NCBI RefSeq assembly: GCF_014203275.1
Contig: NZ_JACHIP010000004.1
Span: 780,691-844,690, forward strand
Source of the DNA: Granulicella aggregans
Lineage (GTDB): Bacteria; Acidobacteriota; Terriglobia; Terriglobales; Acidobacteriaceae
Reading direction: 5' to 3'
Length of the DNA stretch: 64,000 nt
Of this stretch, positions 1-9,014 are shown piece after piece. Position numbers and translations under genes: made by a program. The stretch's first letter is position 1; each line of letters begins with the position of its first letter. Below the pieces are notes generated by a model. It searched no databases and was not told where the DNA came from. It saw only the letters and a list, made by a program, of their open reading frames with translations.

Positions 1-2
1 TT

Positions 3-479
3 CGTGGCTTCCTCTCAGGCACGCCAGTTCACATCCGCAACCCGCACTCGATTCGTCCATGGCAGCATGTGCTCGAGCCGCTGCACGGCTACATTCGCCT
101 CGCGGAAAAGCTATTGATGGGCTCGCCGAAGTCGCGGAGTGAGTTTGCCACAGCCTACAACTTCGGCCCGATGCAGCATGACGCCCAGACTGTGGCCTGG
201 ATCGCCGACCACATGGCCACGCTATGGGGCAATGGATCGAGCTGGGTTGTGGATGAGCACACCGGCCCGCACGAAGCCCACTATCTGAAGCTCGACATCA
301 GCCGCGCGATCCATCACCTGGGATGGACGCCGCAACTTGGACTCGATGCTGCTCTCTCGTGGCTTGTGGATTGGTATCAAACCTGGCAGGCTAGCTCAGA
401 GCCTGGTCTTGCGATGCGCGACTTTACGCTTCAACAGATCTCGGCCTATGAAGAGTTGTTAAGGCGCCCGAGACCATGA
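3..479 (+). CDS. rfbG: CDP-glucose 4,6-dehydratase, C-terminal part (5' end outside window)
   Basis: An open frame runs in from the left edge and ends at TGA 477-479. Its first residues (RNPHSIRPWQHVLEPLHGY, about residues 13-31 of the visible part) match the conserved substrate-binding stretch of CDP-glucose 4,6-dehydratase, an extended short-chain dehydrogenase that makes CDP-4-dehydro-6-deoxyglucose for surface polysaccharide. The NAD-binding and YxxxK parts lie upstream of the window. The stop overlaps the next start as ATGA, so the two genes are translationally coupled. The following epimerase and reductase fit a deoxy-sugar pathway. The family call is confident from the motif; the exact sugar product is inference. 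Confidence 0.85.
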   Translation, partial: RGFLSGTPVHIRNPHSIRPWQHVLEPLHGYIRLAEKLLMGSPKSRSEFATAYNFGPMQHDAQTVAWIADHMATLWGNGSSWVVDEHTGPHEAHYLKLDISRAIHHLGWTPQLGLDAALSWLVDWYQTWQASSEPGLAMRDFTLQQISAYEELLRRPRP

Positions 480-1042
480 GTGATTTGCCCTACCCGAAGA
501 TCGACTTCGTAGCGACACCCCTGGACGGCTGTTTTGAGATACGGCCCACTGTAGTCAGCGACAGGCGTGGCTTCTTCGCGAAGGTCTTCCATAAGCCGCT
601 ATGGCAAAAGCACGGCCTATGTACGGAATTTCAAGAGGAATATCTCACTTATTCCGTCCGGGACACGCTGCGCGGACTCCATTTTCAGGTCCCGCCTATG
701 CAGCACGCCAAGGTGGTGCTCTGCGCGCGTGGCGAAGTGTTCGACGTGGCCCTCGATCTCCGCAGAGACTCGCCCACCTACGGCCAGCACGCCGTGATTA
801 ACCTAAGCGGAACGGCCGCGAATGCAGTCTATCTTCCACCCGGCTTCGCGCATGGTTTCTGCGTCACCTCTGATGAGGCTCTTCTCTACTACAAGCAATC
901 GAGCGTCTACTCGCCAGCGCACGATGGCGGCATTCGCTGGGACTCCGCAAAGATTCCCTGGCCAGTCAACGATCCCATCCTTTCAGAGCGCGACAAAGTG
1001 TTCCAAACACTCTCGGAGTTTGAAAGCCCCTTCAGCCTATGA
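476..1042 (+). CDS. rfbC: RmlC-like dTDP/CDP-4-dehydro-6-deoxysugar 3,5-epimerase
   Basis: This 188-residue protein has the length and cupin-type sequence of RmlC. Visible marks are RGLHFQ (catalytic His about 69), GEVFDVALDLRRDSPTYG (about 86-103), PPGFAHGF (121-128) and the YSPAHDGGIRW region (145-155), all typical of the 3,5-epimerase active site. RmlC usually acts on dTDP-4-dehydro-6-deoxyglucose. Here it is coupled to a CDP-glucose dehydratase (ATGA overlap) and to a reductase (4-base overlap at 1039-1042), so its substrate may be the CDP-linked keto-sugar. That substrate assignment is inference from context. Confidence 0.85.
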   Translation: MSDLPYPKIDFVATPLDGCFEIRPTVVSDRRGFFAKVFHKPLWQKHGLCTEFQEEYLTYSVRDTLRGLHFQVPPMQHAKVVLCARGEVFDVALDLRRDSPTYGQHAVINLSGTAANAVYLPPGFAHGFCVTSDEALLYYKQSSVYSPAHDGGIRWDSAKIPWPVNDPILSERDKVFQTLSEFESPFSL

Positions 1043-1965
1043 CCTTCGCTGCCGAAGCTCCTCGCGCACTTGTCACCGGAGCCTCCGGCTTCATCGGCTC
1101 ACATTTGATTGATCGTCTGAGCCGTGAAGGTTGGCAGATTGCAGCCATTGCACGCCCTGCATCCGCCTCAAGCCTTGCCCCGCTTCCATCCGTAGCAAAG
1201 GTCTATACCTATACCGGACAGACCTCCGAAGTGGTCGAGGCGGTCGCAGAGTTCCGCCCCACGACAGTCTTTCACCTGGGCTCTCTCTTTCTCGCTCAAC
1301 ACAATACCGATCAGATCGATGCGCTGATCTCCTCAAACATTCTCTTCGGCACGCAATTGCTTGAAGCGATGCGCCTCGCGCAGATTCAGACGTTGGTGAA
1401 CACAGGCACCGCGTGGCAAAGCTTCCGTGGCGATGGGTATGAGCCGGTCAACTTGTACGCCGCGACCAAGCAGGCCTTCGAAGATCTCCTGCTCTACTAC
1501 GTGGAAACCGCCGGACTCAAGGCGATCACGCTTCGCTTATTCGATACCTACGGCCCGAATGACACGCGCCGAAAGCTGCTCGCTCTCCTCATCGACCTGC
1601 TGAGAATGGGCGAGCCACTGGGCATGTCGCCCGGAGAGCAGATACTCGACCTGACTCACGTCGACGATATCTGCAGGGCCTTCCTTCATGCCGCCAGCCT
1701 CCTGCAGGGTAGCGAGGCATCGAGACATGAGGTCTATGCCGTAAGCAACGAAGAGCGCCACACTCTACGCGAGGTTGTTGCGATCTTCGAAGATGTCGCG
1801 AAGCAGCCGCTTCCAATAACCTTCGGCACCCGAGCCTATCGCGACCGCGAAGTGATGGTACCTTGGCAGGGAACGAGACTGCCGGGATGGCACGCGAAGA
1901 TCAGCCTGCGTGAGGGTCTGCGCCGCCTTCTCTTGGAGGAGAACTTACTTCCTGCGGAACTATAG
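1039..1965 (+). CDS. NAD(P)-dependent epimerase/dehydratase (nucleotide-sugar reductase)
   Basis: A 308-residue extended short-chain dehydrogenase. It has the Rossmann motif GASGFIG at 14-20 and the catalytic pair Y140-x3-K144 (YAATK). The stretch LRLFDTYGPND is typical of sugar-nucleotide epimerases and reductases. It overlaps the epimerase gene by four bases and is third in a dehydratase, epimerase, reductase order, so it probably reduces the 4-keto group of the CDP-6-deoxysugar. Which stereoisomer results cannot be told from sequence. The gene ends seven bases before the stop of the convergent glycosyltransferase, with no obvious terminator between them. Confidence 0.8.
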   Translation: MTFAAEAPRALVTGASGFIGSHLIDRLSREGWQIAAIARPASASSLAPLPSVAKVYTYTGQTSEVVEAVAEFRPTTVFHLGSLFLAQHNTDQIDALISSNILFGTQLLEAMRLAQIQTLVNTGTAWQSFRGDGYEPVNLYAATKQAFEDLLLYYVETAGLKAITLRLFDTYGPNDTRRKLLALLIDLLRMGEPLGMSPGEQILDLTHVDDICRAFLHAASLLQGSEASRHEVYAVSNEERHTLREVVAIFEDVAKQPLPITFGTRAYRDREVMVPWQGTRLPGWHAKISLREGLRRLLLEENLLPAEL

Positions 1966-1971
1966 CGCCGC

Positions 1972-4350
1972 TTACTGGCCGGCTTGTCCCGCCAAACGGT
2001 ATTGACTCCAGCAATCCATCGTGTTCTGAATGACTGGAAGCAGAAGGCTGATCGCTTGTTCGTGATCGCGTGAGATCTCTTCTGGAAATCCGTTGATCAG
2101 CGATTGCAGCAGGAGCATTCCCTGCCCATCCTGAACCGTAACCTTGGTTTGGTTTCGCAAAATACCGCCCCTGATCTTGGCAGTCGGTATCACTACTCTC
2201 CCTGCAATCTGCTCTTCTTCTTTCACCAGTTTCCACTTGCGTATCAAGTCAACCAGCTCTTGATCCGGATTGGAACCCAATTCCTTCAAAGTTTCGTATA
2301 ACTTCCCAACGCGAAAGGGTCTTGTGTGTTTCACCGGGCAAGCGTCAAGTATTCCTATCTTCCATGGCGATGGAATCCAGCTTGACCATAAAAGATCAAG
2401 GCCGTAGCCGCTGATATTTTCGATGAAGCTCGGAGCGCAGAGCTGGAGATAAGCGCGGCTGAAGACCGGAGCCATCACCTCAACAAAGTTGGTATAGCGG
2501 AGCAGGAAGGACCGGTTCTCCATCGTGATCCCCCACGCACCCATGAAGCTGTCGTGCGTCAGCGCGGGCTGGGCGTAGTGCAGCCCAAAGTGATCGGCGA
2601 GGAGAAAGATGCGGTTGAAGGTCTCTACATCCGCGGCAAGATCATCATCCGGAAAGAAGACATACTCGTAGGAGAGAAAGTGATCCTTCTTGCGCTCGTA
2701 CAGAGCGTGGATTGCGCGCAGCTTGGGCCCCTTGATCTCCGCCCCGGTTGCGCGAATGATCTCGACGCCCTCCTCGTCTTCCCACGGGCACTCGTTGCCG
2801 AAGGAGTGGACGATCATGTCCCAGTTTCTCGCCTCCGACCCCTGAAGCCATTCAGGATGTAGTGAGTTATCGCCAGCGCGCACCACCACAAGGAAACGCT
2901 TCTTCTGCGGAGCGAAGGCGATCTGCGGCGTTGCTGGTAGCGGTTCCGACTCTGTTCCCGCGAACGATGCTGAGAGCGCGGTGATCGCATCCTGCTCATC
3001 TTTCGTAAGCGTCGAAGCAAAAGGCTGAACGAAGGTAGTGCCTTCCTGGACTCTGCCGCGGCTCATAAGCAGGATGCCGAGATTGACAGCGGAAGAACGG
3101 TGCGACTCCTGAAGATAAAGTGCACGCCGATAACCTTGCTCCGCGAGATCATGTTGTGCACGAGCGCACTGAATCGTCGCCCAATCGTTCCAAAGCTCCG
3201 CAGTCTCCTGCTTAGCGATGGACTGGCTCAACAACTCCAGGGCCTCGTCGATCTTCCCTTCGGCGATTAATGCCTCAACTGCGGTGTTCGGCGAAGGTAC
3301 AACCTCCGCGGGCAGACTGTCGGGGGTCGCATCGCCCGACTTGGCCGCAGGCTTCTCTTCGCCAATCAGCGCAGCAATCTTGGCAGTCGGTGCCAGGCGT
3401 CGCGAGTTAGTGATCGACTGTTCCCAGGAGAGCGCAAGCAGTTCAACTGTATCGAGCATCAGGCCGGAAGAGTATCGTCGCTCGAAGACGAGTCGCGATC
3501 CCTCGTGCACGACATCATTCGACCAATCGATCTTGCGAGGCGTCTGCGAGTACAGCAAAGACATCTCGCTTAGCATTTGATGATCGAGGCGATCTCCGCT
3601 CACAATGCGACGAAAGTTTGTACGCCACTGATCGCCCAGCTTGTTATCTCCCGCCTGCGGGTTAACGGCGAGGTAAGCCATCCAGCCAACGACAGTCTTG
3701 GCGACGATCTGCTCTCTTGAGCGTACCGGGTAATGCAGCAGCCGCAAGCCCTGAATCACGACACCCGGGATATCTCTGCCCGTCAAGGATTCGATCATGT
3801 GGTTGCCCTGTACCAGCGAGAGATCAGCAGCCGAGGCACCGTCAAGCCGCATTACGACCTTGAAGTACTGAGGCGCTTCCTGCCTTCTGCGCCATTGCAT
3901 GGCCTTCAACGGGTCAGGTTCGGAGGTTGGGTCAAAGTTCGGTGTGACCACATACGTACACCACGGGATGAGGCCGAACCCGTTGGCGGGAATCTGATTC
4001 ACTGTGGCGAAGAAAGAAGTATCATCCGCAACATCCAGAAACTCATCTGCATCGATCGCGATCACGAAGTCCGCGCGAAACGCCGCCTGGTACTGATGCA
4101 GCATCGCGGTCATGATCTCTGACTGCGTATATCCGAAACGCTCATCCTGGACGACCAGCAAGGCCGGAAACTCTACGGCGAGCTCGGACAGAATCTCACT
4201 TGTGCCATCGATCGATCCGTTGTCGAGCACCACGAGCTTTGCGAGAAAGCGAATGTTGTGCCGAACGAACGCTTCAATGATGCTCCGCTCGTTCTTGACC
4301 ATTGCGATGCCAAGAACCTTGGGGAGATTTTGGTGACCTGTCTTGTTCAT
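1972..4350 (-). CDS. Three-part glycosyltransferase: GT2-type domain, TPR, DUF707-like domain
   Basis: A 792-residue protein with three visible parts. Residues about 10-250 are a GT2-like domain (GIAMVKNERSIIEAFVRHN, then LDNGSIDGTSEIL and the acidic AIDADEFLD with D100-x-D102 as the likely metal/nucleotide-sugar site). Residues about 355-460 are helical TPR-like repeats (RAQHDLAEQGYRRALYL). From about 485 onward the sequence (RFLVVVRAGDNSLHPEWL) resembles DUF707 proteins, which are glycosyltransferase-like. No signal peptide is seen, so it should be cytoplasmic. It faces the deoxy-sugar genes and lies back to back with another TPR glycosyltransferase, which suggests glycan or glycoprotein assembly. 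The acceptor is unknown. Confidence 0.75.
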   Translation of the reverse strand: MNKTGHQNLPKVLGIAMVKNERSIIEAFVRHNIRFLAKLVVLDNGSIDGTSEILSELAVEFPALLVVQDERFGYTQSEIMTAMLHQYQAAFRADFVIAIDADEFLDVADDTSFFATVNQIPANGFGLIPWCTYVVTPNFDPTSEPDPLKAMQWRRRQEAPQYFKVVMRLDGASAADLSLVQGNHMIESLTGRDIPGVVIQGLRLLHYPVRSREQIVAKTVVGWMAYLAVNPQAGDNKLGDQWRTNFRRIVSGDRLDHQMLSEMSLLYSQTPRKIDWSNDVVHEGSRLVFERRYSSGLMLDTVELLALSWEQSITNSRRLAPTAKIAALIGEEKPAAKSGDATPDSLPAEVVPSPNTAVEALIAEGKIDEALELLSQSIAKQETAELWNDWATIQCARAQHDLAEQGYRRALYLQESHRSSAVNLGILLMSRGRVQEGTTFVQPFASTLTKDEQDAITALSASFAGTESEPLPATPQIAFAPQKKRFLVVVRAGDNSLHPEWLQGSEARNWDMIVHSFGNECPWEDEEGVEIIRATGAEIKGPKLRAIHALYERKKDHFLSYEYVFFPDDDLAADVETFNRIFLLADHFGLHYAQPALTHDSFMGAWGITMENRSFLLRYTNFVEVMAPVFSRAYLQLCAPSFIENISGYGLDLLWSSWIPSPWKIGILDACPVKHTRPFRVGKLYETLKELGSNPDQELVDLIRKWKLVKEEEQIAGRVVIPTAKIRGGILRNQTKVTVQDGQGMLLLQSLINGFPEEISRDHEQAISLLLPVIQNTMDCWSQYRLAGQAGQ

Positions 4351-4674
4351 CCTGACGCTTGTCCTCTCGTCTCAAGCAGCTTCCATGAAGTAAGTGCGAG
4401 ACGTTGGACCGTTAGGACTTCTAAATAGTTTTCAAGAAAGGGAGGGGGTTGCCAGGTAGTGCAGAACAACAATCAGTAACGGTCTATCTCATCCCTGGCT
4501 TGAACCAGTGCACCGTGCTACTTCGATGGGCACGCTAACACTCAAGATCATAGCGAAACCAGACCCGTATTTGATGACAGGAAAGTTGTACAGCGTTATG
4601 AGACAGCCTCGCTATACTTCGGGGGACACCATTACAGCCGCTCTCGCAGCCGGCGTTTTGAAAAGGACTCCCTA
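4351..4674. other. Divergent intergenic region
   Basis: This 324-base region separates two divergently read glycosyltransferase genes. It is less GC-rich than its flanks. A TATACT hexamer at 4613-4618, with TTGTAC 21 bases upstream, is a poor sigma-70 match because the spacer is too long. AAAGGA just before 4675 is the ribosome-binding site of the next gene. No inverted repeat or RNA gene was recognised. Confidence 0.4.
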
Positions 4675-7080
4675 TTGATCGCATCACTCAATCAGCCGGT
4701 CGCTGAGTTAGTGGCCAAAGGCATCGCGCTGCACCAGCGCGGAGATCTTGCAAGCGCAGAGCAGTGCTATATCCAGATCATGGCACGGGAGCCGCAGAAT
4801 GCCGACGCGCTTCACCTGCTTGGGGTACTCAAAGGGCAGCAGGGAGACCATTCAAACGGCATGCGCCTCATCGATGAAGCAATCTCGCTGAAGCCGCGCA
4901 TGGCTGCTTATCACAATAACCTCGGCAATCTTCTGGCGAAGAGTGGGGACACGGCCGCTGCCGAGAAGAGCTATCGGCGTGCGCTGCGGGTCGATCCGCA
5001 GAATGGCGAGGCACACCTGAACCTGGGCAAGCTTCAGTTCGAACGTGGGGATAGAGAAGCAAGGCGATCCCTGAAGACCGCCCAGCGTCTGTCTGCCCGC
5101 TCTGTTGAAGCACAGATGTCCGTGGGCCGTCTTGAAGAGCGTGAAGGCAACGCCCAGCTTGCCCTGAACTGCTACGTTACAGCCACAAAATTGAATCCTT
5201 CCTTCGCTCCCTCATTCATCGCGGCCGGCAACGCACAGCTGTTGCTCGACAAGACGCACGAAGCCGAAGAGAGCTACCGCATTGCGATTCGCCTTGACCC
5301 CGAAAGCCCCGACGCTCACTTCAATCTCGCCAACGTCCTGCGTGCGGATGGCCGCGTTCTCGAAGCGATCGAGTTATACCGTATCGCTTTGGATTTCTCT
5401 CCTAAGGGCGCATCGGACATTCAGAACAATCTTGGCCTTGCGCTGAGTGAACTTGGACAGCATCAGGAAGCAAAGACTGCGCTCACGAAGTCGATAGAGA
5501 TCACAGGAGACTCCAGCGATGGCTGGTTCAACCTGGCGAAGCAAGCTGTACTGCTTGGCGATCTCACCGCTGCTGAAGGGCATCTGCTGAAGGTGCTCTC
5601 CCTCAATCCAGGACACGCCGCCGCGCATCTCGAACTTGGCAACCTGACGAGAGCCGATGGCAGACTTGAAGAGGCCCTGGCGACGTATCGCAAAGTCATC
5701 GAACTGTCGCCAAGCGATGCGGCAGGCTGGAACAATCTTGGCGCGACGCTTACTGATCTGGAACGAATCGACGAGGCCGAAGCGGCCTTCCGCAAAGCAA
5801 CCTCTCTCGATCCGAAGTCGGATGAAGCGTTCTTCAATCTTGGAAAACACCTCAGCATCTATGGTGATGAATCGGCTGCCATCGAGGCGCTGGAGCAAGC
5901 ACTCACGCTCAATCCAAAGAATGCCGCAGCCTACACGCAGCTTGGATTTATTGCACAGAATCGCGGCCAGTTGAGCGAGGCTGCGGACTTCTATCGCCAG
6001 TCGTTGACGATCTCTCTCGACTCGTCGATCGCAAGACATAACCTGGGATTGGTGCAGTCGTCGCTGGGTGATCCGGAAGGTCTTGATCTGCTTGAGGCAA
6101 CCGTGCGCGAGCAGCCGGACTCGGCGGAATACCGCTGGAACTTCGGCGAGAAGCTTCTCCTGCACCAACAGTTCCACGAAGGCTGGAAAGAGTACGAATG
6201 GCGCAAGCAGGTAGACAAGTTTGTCGATCAGCATCGTGCCTTCGATCAGCCGCTGTGGGATGGCTCGCCCCTTGAAGGTAAGACGATCCTCCTCTACGCA
6301 GAGCAGGGCCAGGGAGACACGCTGCAATTCGCCCGCTATGCGGAGTTGGTCGCGCAGCGAGGTGGCCGGGTCATTCTCCAGGTTCAACGTTCGTTGCAAA
6401 CTCTGCTGCAAGGTGTACCTGGCGTTGCGGAGTGCATCGCACAGGGCGATCCCTTGCCGGAGTTCGCCACCTGTGCGCCTTTGATGAGCCTGCCCTACAT
6501 CTTCGATACGAACGCCGCCACGATCCCACCACCGTCAAGCAGCTTCGCCGAACGCTTCGCATCGTCGACTCAATTGAAGCCCACGTTGCAGGTGGGCATC
6601 GTGTGGGCAGGCAATAAGAACGATAAGCGTGACCGCTTGCGCTCCACGACACTCTCTCAGTGGTCTGAGCTGGCAACGATCGAAGGCATCGAATTCACTT
6701 CGCTTCAGACCGGGGAGCCGGCCCAGCAGGCGAACGAGCAAGGCAATAACTTCAGCTTCGTTGCAGATTGCAACAACGTGAAGGACTTTGCCGACACGGC
6801 CGCAATCATCGCAGGCCTCGACCTTGTGATCACGGTGGACACGGCCGTCGCTCACCTTGCTGGCACTATGGGCAAGCCGGTCTGGATACTCCTCTACGAT
6901 CCGCTCGATTGGCGATGGGGACTCGAAGGCGAGCAGTCGCCGTGGTATCCAACGGCGCGTCTGTTCCGCCAGTTCAACCGGCAGGATTGGTCACCCGTCT
7001 TCGAGCGCGTCGCATCGAGCTTGCGCGCTCTCGTCGACACCAGTCGGTCAATGTCTGAAAACTATGTGAGCTTGGAGTAG
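4675..7080 (+). CDS. TPR-repeat protein with C-terminal GT9/GT41-like glycosyltransferase domain
   Basis: An 801-residue protein read from a TTG start with AAAGGA upstream; no ATG sits closer to the first repeat. Residues about 10-500 are a long run of tetratricopeptide repeats (repeated A..YRRAL...P and N..LG.LL patterns). About residues 520-790 form a Rossmann-like transferase domain with TILLYAEQGQGDTLQFARY and VDTAVAHLAGTMGKPVWILL, as in TPR-type glycosyltransferases related to heptosyltransferase (GT9) or SPINDLY/OGT proteins. No signal peptide is visible. Such proteins often glycosylate protein or polysaccharide acceptors; the acceptor here is not known. Its 3' end overlaps the convergent methyltransferase by 19 bases. 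Confidence 0.8.
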   Translation: MIASLNQPVAELVAKGIALHQRGDLASAEQCYIQIMAREPQNADALHLLGVLKGQQGDHSNGMRLIDEAISLKPRMAAYHNNLGNLLAKSGDTAAAEKSYRRALRVDPQNGEAHLNLGKLQFERGDREARRSLKTAQRLSARSVEAQMSVGRLEEREGNAQLALNCYVTATKLNPSFAPSFIAAGNAQLLLDKTHEAEESYRIAIRLDPESPDAHFNLANVLRADGRVLEAIELYRIALDFSPKGASDIQNNLGLALSELGQHQEAKTALTKSIEITGDSSDGWFNLAKQAVLLGDLTAAEGHLLKVLSLNPGHAAAHLELGNLTRADGRLEEALATYRKVIELSPSDAAGWNNLGATLTDLERIDEAEAAFRKATSLDPKSDEAFFNLGKHLSIYGDESAAIEALEQALTLNPKNAAAYTQLGFIAQNRGQLSEAADFYRQSLTISLDSSIARHNLGLVQSSLGDPEGLDLLEATVREQPDSAEYRWNFGEKLLLHQQFHEGWKEYEWRKQVDKFVDQHRAFDQPLWDGSPLEGKTILLYAEQGQGDTLQFARYAELVAQRGGRVILQVQRSLQTLLQGVPGVAECIAQGDPLPEFATCAPLMSLPYIFDTNAATIPPPSSSFAERFASSTQLKPTLQVGIVWAGNKNDKRDRLRSTTLSQWSELATIEGIEFTSLQTGEPAQQANEQGNNFSFVADCNNVKDFADTAAIIAGLDLVITVDTAVAHLAGTMGKPVWILLYDPLDWRWGLEGEQSPWYPTARLFRQFNRQDWSPVFERVASSLRALVDTSRSMSENYVSLE

Positions 7081-7799
7081 TAACTCTGAAAGTCATGGAT
7101 TAGCGCGGCTTCTTCCATGTAGCGAGGGTTCGTCAGTCGCACATGCTCTGGCCCCGGATCATCCCCTCTCGCAAATGTGCTCAGGCAGTCTATGGTGTCG
7201 ATCGAGCCCCAGTTAATCAGTTCGCTGACCAGCATCCTCCCACCACTTTGCTTGACCAGGTCGGCGATAATCTCACCCGAAACTGAAGCAGCGCGCCCGT
7301 GGGGCGGCTGCTGCCCGCCGTCGTCGCATACCGCGAAGTTCGAATGATGCAGGAAAGCCTTTCCTCCGGGCGCAAGCTTCTGGACGATCTGCGGAATGTA
7401 GCGCTGCATGACATCCAATTCAGCGTGAACCAGACTGTCGAAAGAAAAGACGAAGTCGAAGCTCGCGTCAGGAACCGACGCGAGGGATGTGCCATCGTTC
7501 TGAATGAAGCCCGCATGGGCGACGTTCGCGAATCGCTTGGTGCATTCGACCACGCAGGACTCAGCGATATCGATGCCAATGAAGGCAGAACACATCGGAA
7601 TGAGGTACTGGGTCCATCGTCCGCGACCGGGCGCTATCTCGAGGATTCGACGCGCGGGGATCATCCGATGAAGGCGCGGATAGAGTGACCCGAACCACTG
7701 CGCTTCGCTTCCGCCCCAGGTGACGCTCCATTCGTCTCCGCCCTCACTCCAGCTGTAATCCTTACCCCAGTATGAGTGGTTCCATTCCAACGCTGGCAT
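7062..7799 (-). CDS. Class I SAM-dependent methyltransferase
   Basis: A 245-residue protein with motif I ILEIAPGRGRWTQYL (about 52-66), an acidic residue after strand 2 (GIDIAES, D77) and a post-motif FDFVFSFDSLVHAE typical of class I methyltransferases. The N-terminus is unusually rich in Trp and Tyr, which may form the substrate pocket. The sequence resembles methyltransferases found in polysaccharide clusters, which fits the glycosyltransferases to its left, but no substrate can be named. It converges on, and overlaps, the TPR glycosyltransferase gene by 19 bases. Confidence 0.75.
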   Translation of the reverse strand: MPALEWNHSYWGKDYSWSEGGDEWSVTWGGSEAQWFGSLYPRLHRMIPARRILEIAPGRGRWTQYLIPMCSAFIGIDIAESCVVECTKRFANVAHAGFIQNDGTSLASVPDASFDFVFSFDSLVHAELDVMQRYIPQIVQKLAPGGKAFLHHSNFAVCDDGGQQPPHGRAASVSGEIIADLVKQSGGRMLVSELINWGSIDTIDCLSTFARGDDPGPEHVRLTNPRYMEEAALIHDFQSYYSKLT

Positions 7800-7869
7800 A
7801 AATTCCGACCTTCCTGGCTGTACTGCAACAGACTCTCACATTCGTGTCGCCGCAGGACGACCGATCGTG

Positions 7870-7895
7870 GCCGGGTATCGCTCGGATTACCCGGC
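7870..7895. promoter_or_regulatory. Inverted repeat between divergent methyltransferase and nucleoside-importer genes
   Basis: Perfect 8-base arms GCCGGGTA (7870-7877) and TACCCGGC (7888-7895) flank a 10-base centre, about 90 bases before the first importer gene. It could be a repressor site or a leader hairpin for the importer operon. No RNA family was recognised in the 186-base gap (7800-7985). Confidence 0.35.
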
Positions 7896-7985
7896 TAAGG
7901 ACGATTTAGAGGAGCTGGTTCTAGCCGACGCTCCGCAGCCGCTACAATCACTGCAAAGCACCCCAACCTGAAGAGGCCACCGACG

Positions 7986-9014
7986 TTGCGAATATCGCGG
8001 CGCAGCTTTCTTAACTCGGCGAGCACGCTCGCATTAGGCGGCCTCATTCCCCGCGCCCCCGCACAAGGGCGCCCCACAAAGGTCGTTCTCCTCCTGACCG
8101 GCGTGATCAACGATGGAGGCTGGGGCCAGTTGGCCTACGAAGGCATCGAGCGCTTGCGCGCCGATCCGCGCTTCTATGCCACCTACGCCGAAGACATCAC
8201 GCTCGCACAGGTCCAACAGGTGGCGCGCGGCTACTCTGACGACGGCTTCGATCTCATCCTCGGCCACGGTTTTGAGTTCTCGAGCGCCCTTCTCGATGTC
8301 GCACCCGACTATCCGCATCAGGCGTACTTCGTCACCAGCTTCATCCCAAATCATCCCGTTCCACGCAACGTCATGTTCGTGAACATGGGCTACTTCGACG
8401 CCGCCTACGCAGCCGGAGCCCTGGCCGCGCTCATCTCCAACAAGCGCCAGGCAGTCGGCTTCGTCGGCGGCGCAGACGATCCCAACCAGCAACGCATGAA
8501 GCTCGCCTTCATTGCAGGCGCGCAACGCACCGTGCCCGGTATCCGCGGCCTTGGCATCATCACCGGTGACTACGACAACGCGGCAAAGGGCCGCGAGGCC
8601 GCAAGCACCTTGATCGGGACCGGCTGCGATGTCATATGGCACGCCGCCGACGTCACCGGCCTCGGTGTCATCCAAGGGGTCGCTCAGTCCGCCTCATCCG
8701 CGCATGTCAAGGTCATGGGCTGCTACTCCGATCAGACCTCGCTCGCCCCCAATCATATGGCCACCAGCTTTGAGATGAATCTCGCGGGCATGGTCACTAC
8801 GACCGCCGATGCCGTGGCGAATCGCACCTTCACTGGCGGGACGGAGTGGCATCCCACGGTCGACAAGATGTGGCTGCTTCGTGCCGGCTCCCACGGCAAA
8901 TACAATCCCTCACTGGTCTCCGCCCAGGCCTGGTCTACCTTCCAACAACTCTGGTCCAGTCTCGCTCAAGGCAAGATCGACGTCTCTGCAGCCGTCGCTG
9001 CGCTTCAACAATGA
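7986..9014 (+). CDS. BMP-family nucleoside-binding protein with Tat-type signal
   Basis: A 342-residue substrate-binding protein of the BmpA/Med family, which captures nucleosides for ABC import. It starts at TTG 7986, giving MRISRRSFLNSASTLALGG, an N-terminus with a twin-arginine motif (SRRSFL) and hydrophobic segment. There is no lipobox Cys, so it appears to be a Tat-exported periplasmic protein, not the usual lipoprotein. Family marks include VLLLTGVINDGGWGQLAYEG, GFVGGADDPNQQRMKLAF and the ADVTGLGVIQG region. Its stop overlaps the ATPase start (ATGA), so the importer is one operon. The ligand is probably a purine nucleoside, by family and context. Confidence 0.85.
   Translation: MRISRRSFLNSASTLALGGLIPRAPAQGRPTKVVLLLTGVINDGGWGQLAYEGIERLRADPRFYATYAEDITLAQVQQVARGYSDDGFDLILGHGFEFSSALLDVAPDYPHQAYFVTSFIPNHPVPRNVMFVNMGYFDAAYAAGALAALISNKRQAVGFVGGADDPNQQRMKLAFIAGAQRTVPGIRGLGIITGDYDNAAKGREAASTLIGTGCDVIWHAADVTGLGVIQGVAQSASSAHVKVMGCYSDQTSLAPNHMATSFEMNLAGMVTTTADAVANRTFTGGTEWHPTVDKMWLLRAGSHGKYNPSLVSAQAWSTFQQLWSSLAQGKIDVSAAVAALQQ

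Noticed and set aside
5374..6411. 345-residue minus-strand open frame inside the TPR glycosyltransferase gene
   Set aside because: It mirrors the repeat structure of the plus-strand gene, has no domain of its own and no ribosome-binding site. High GC content yields such antisense frames.
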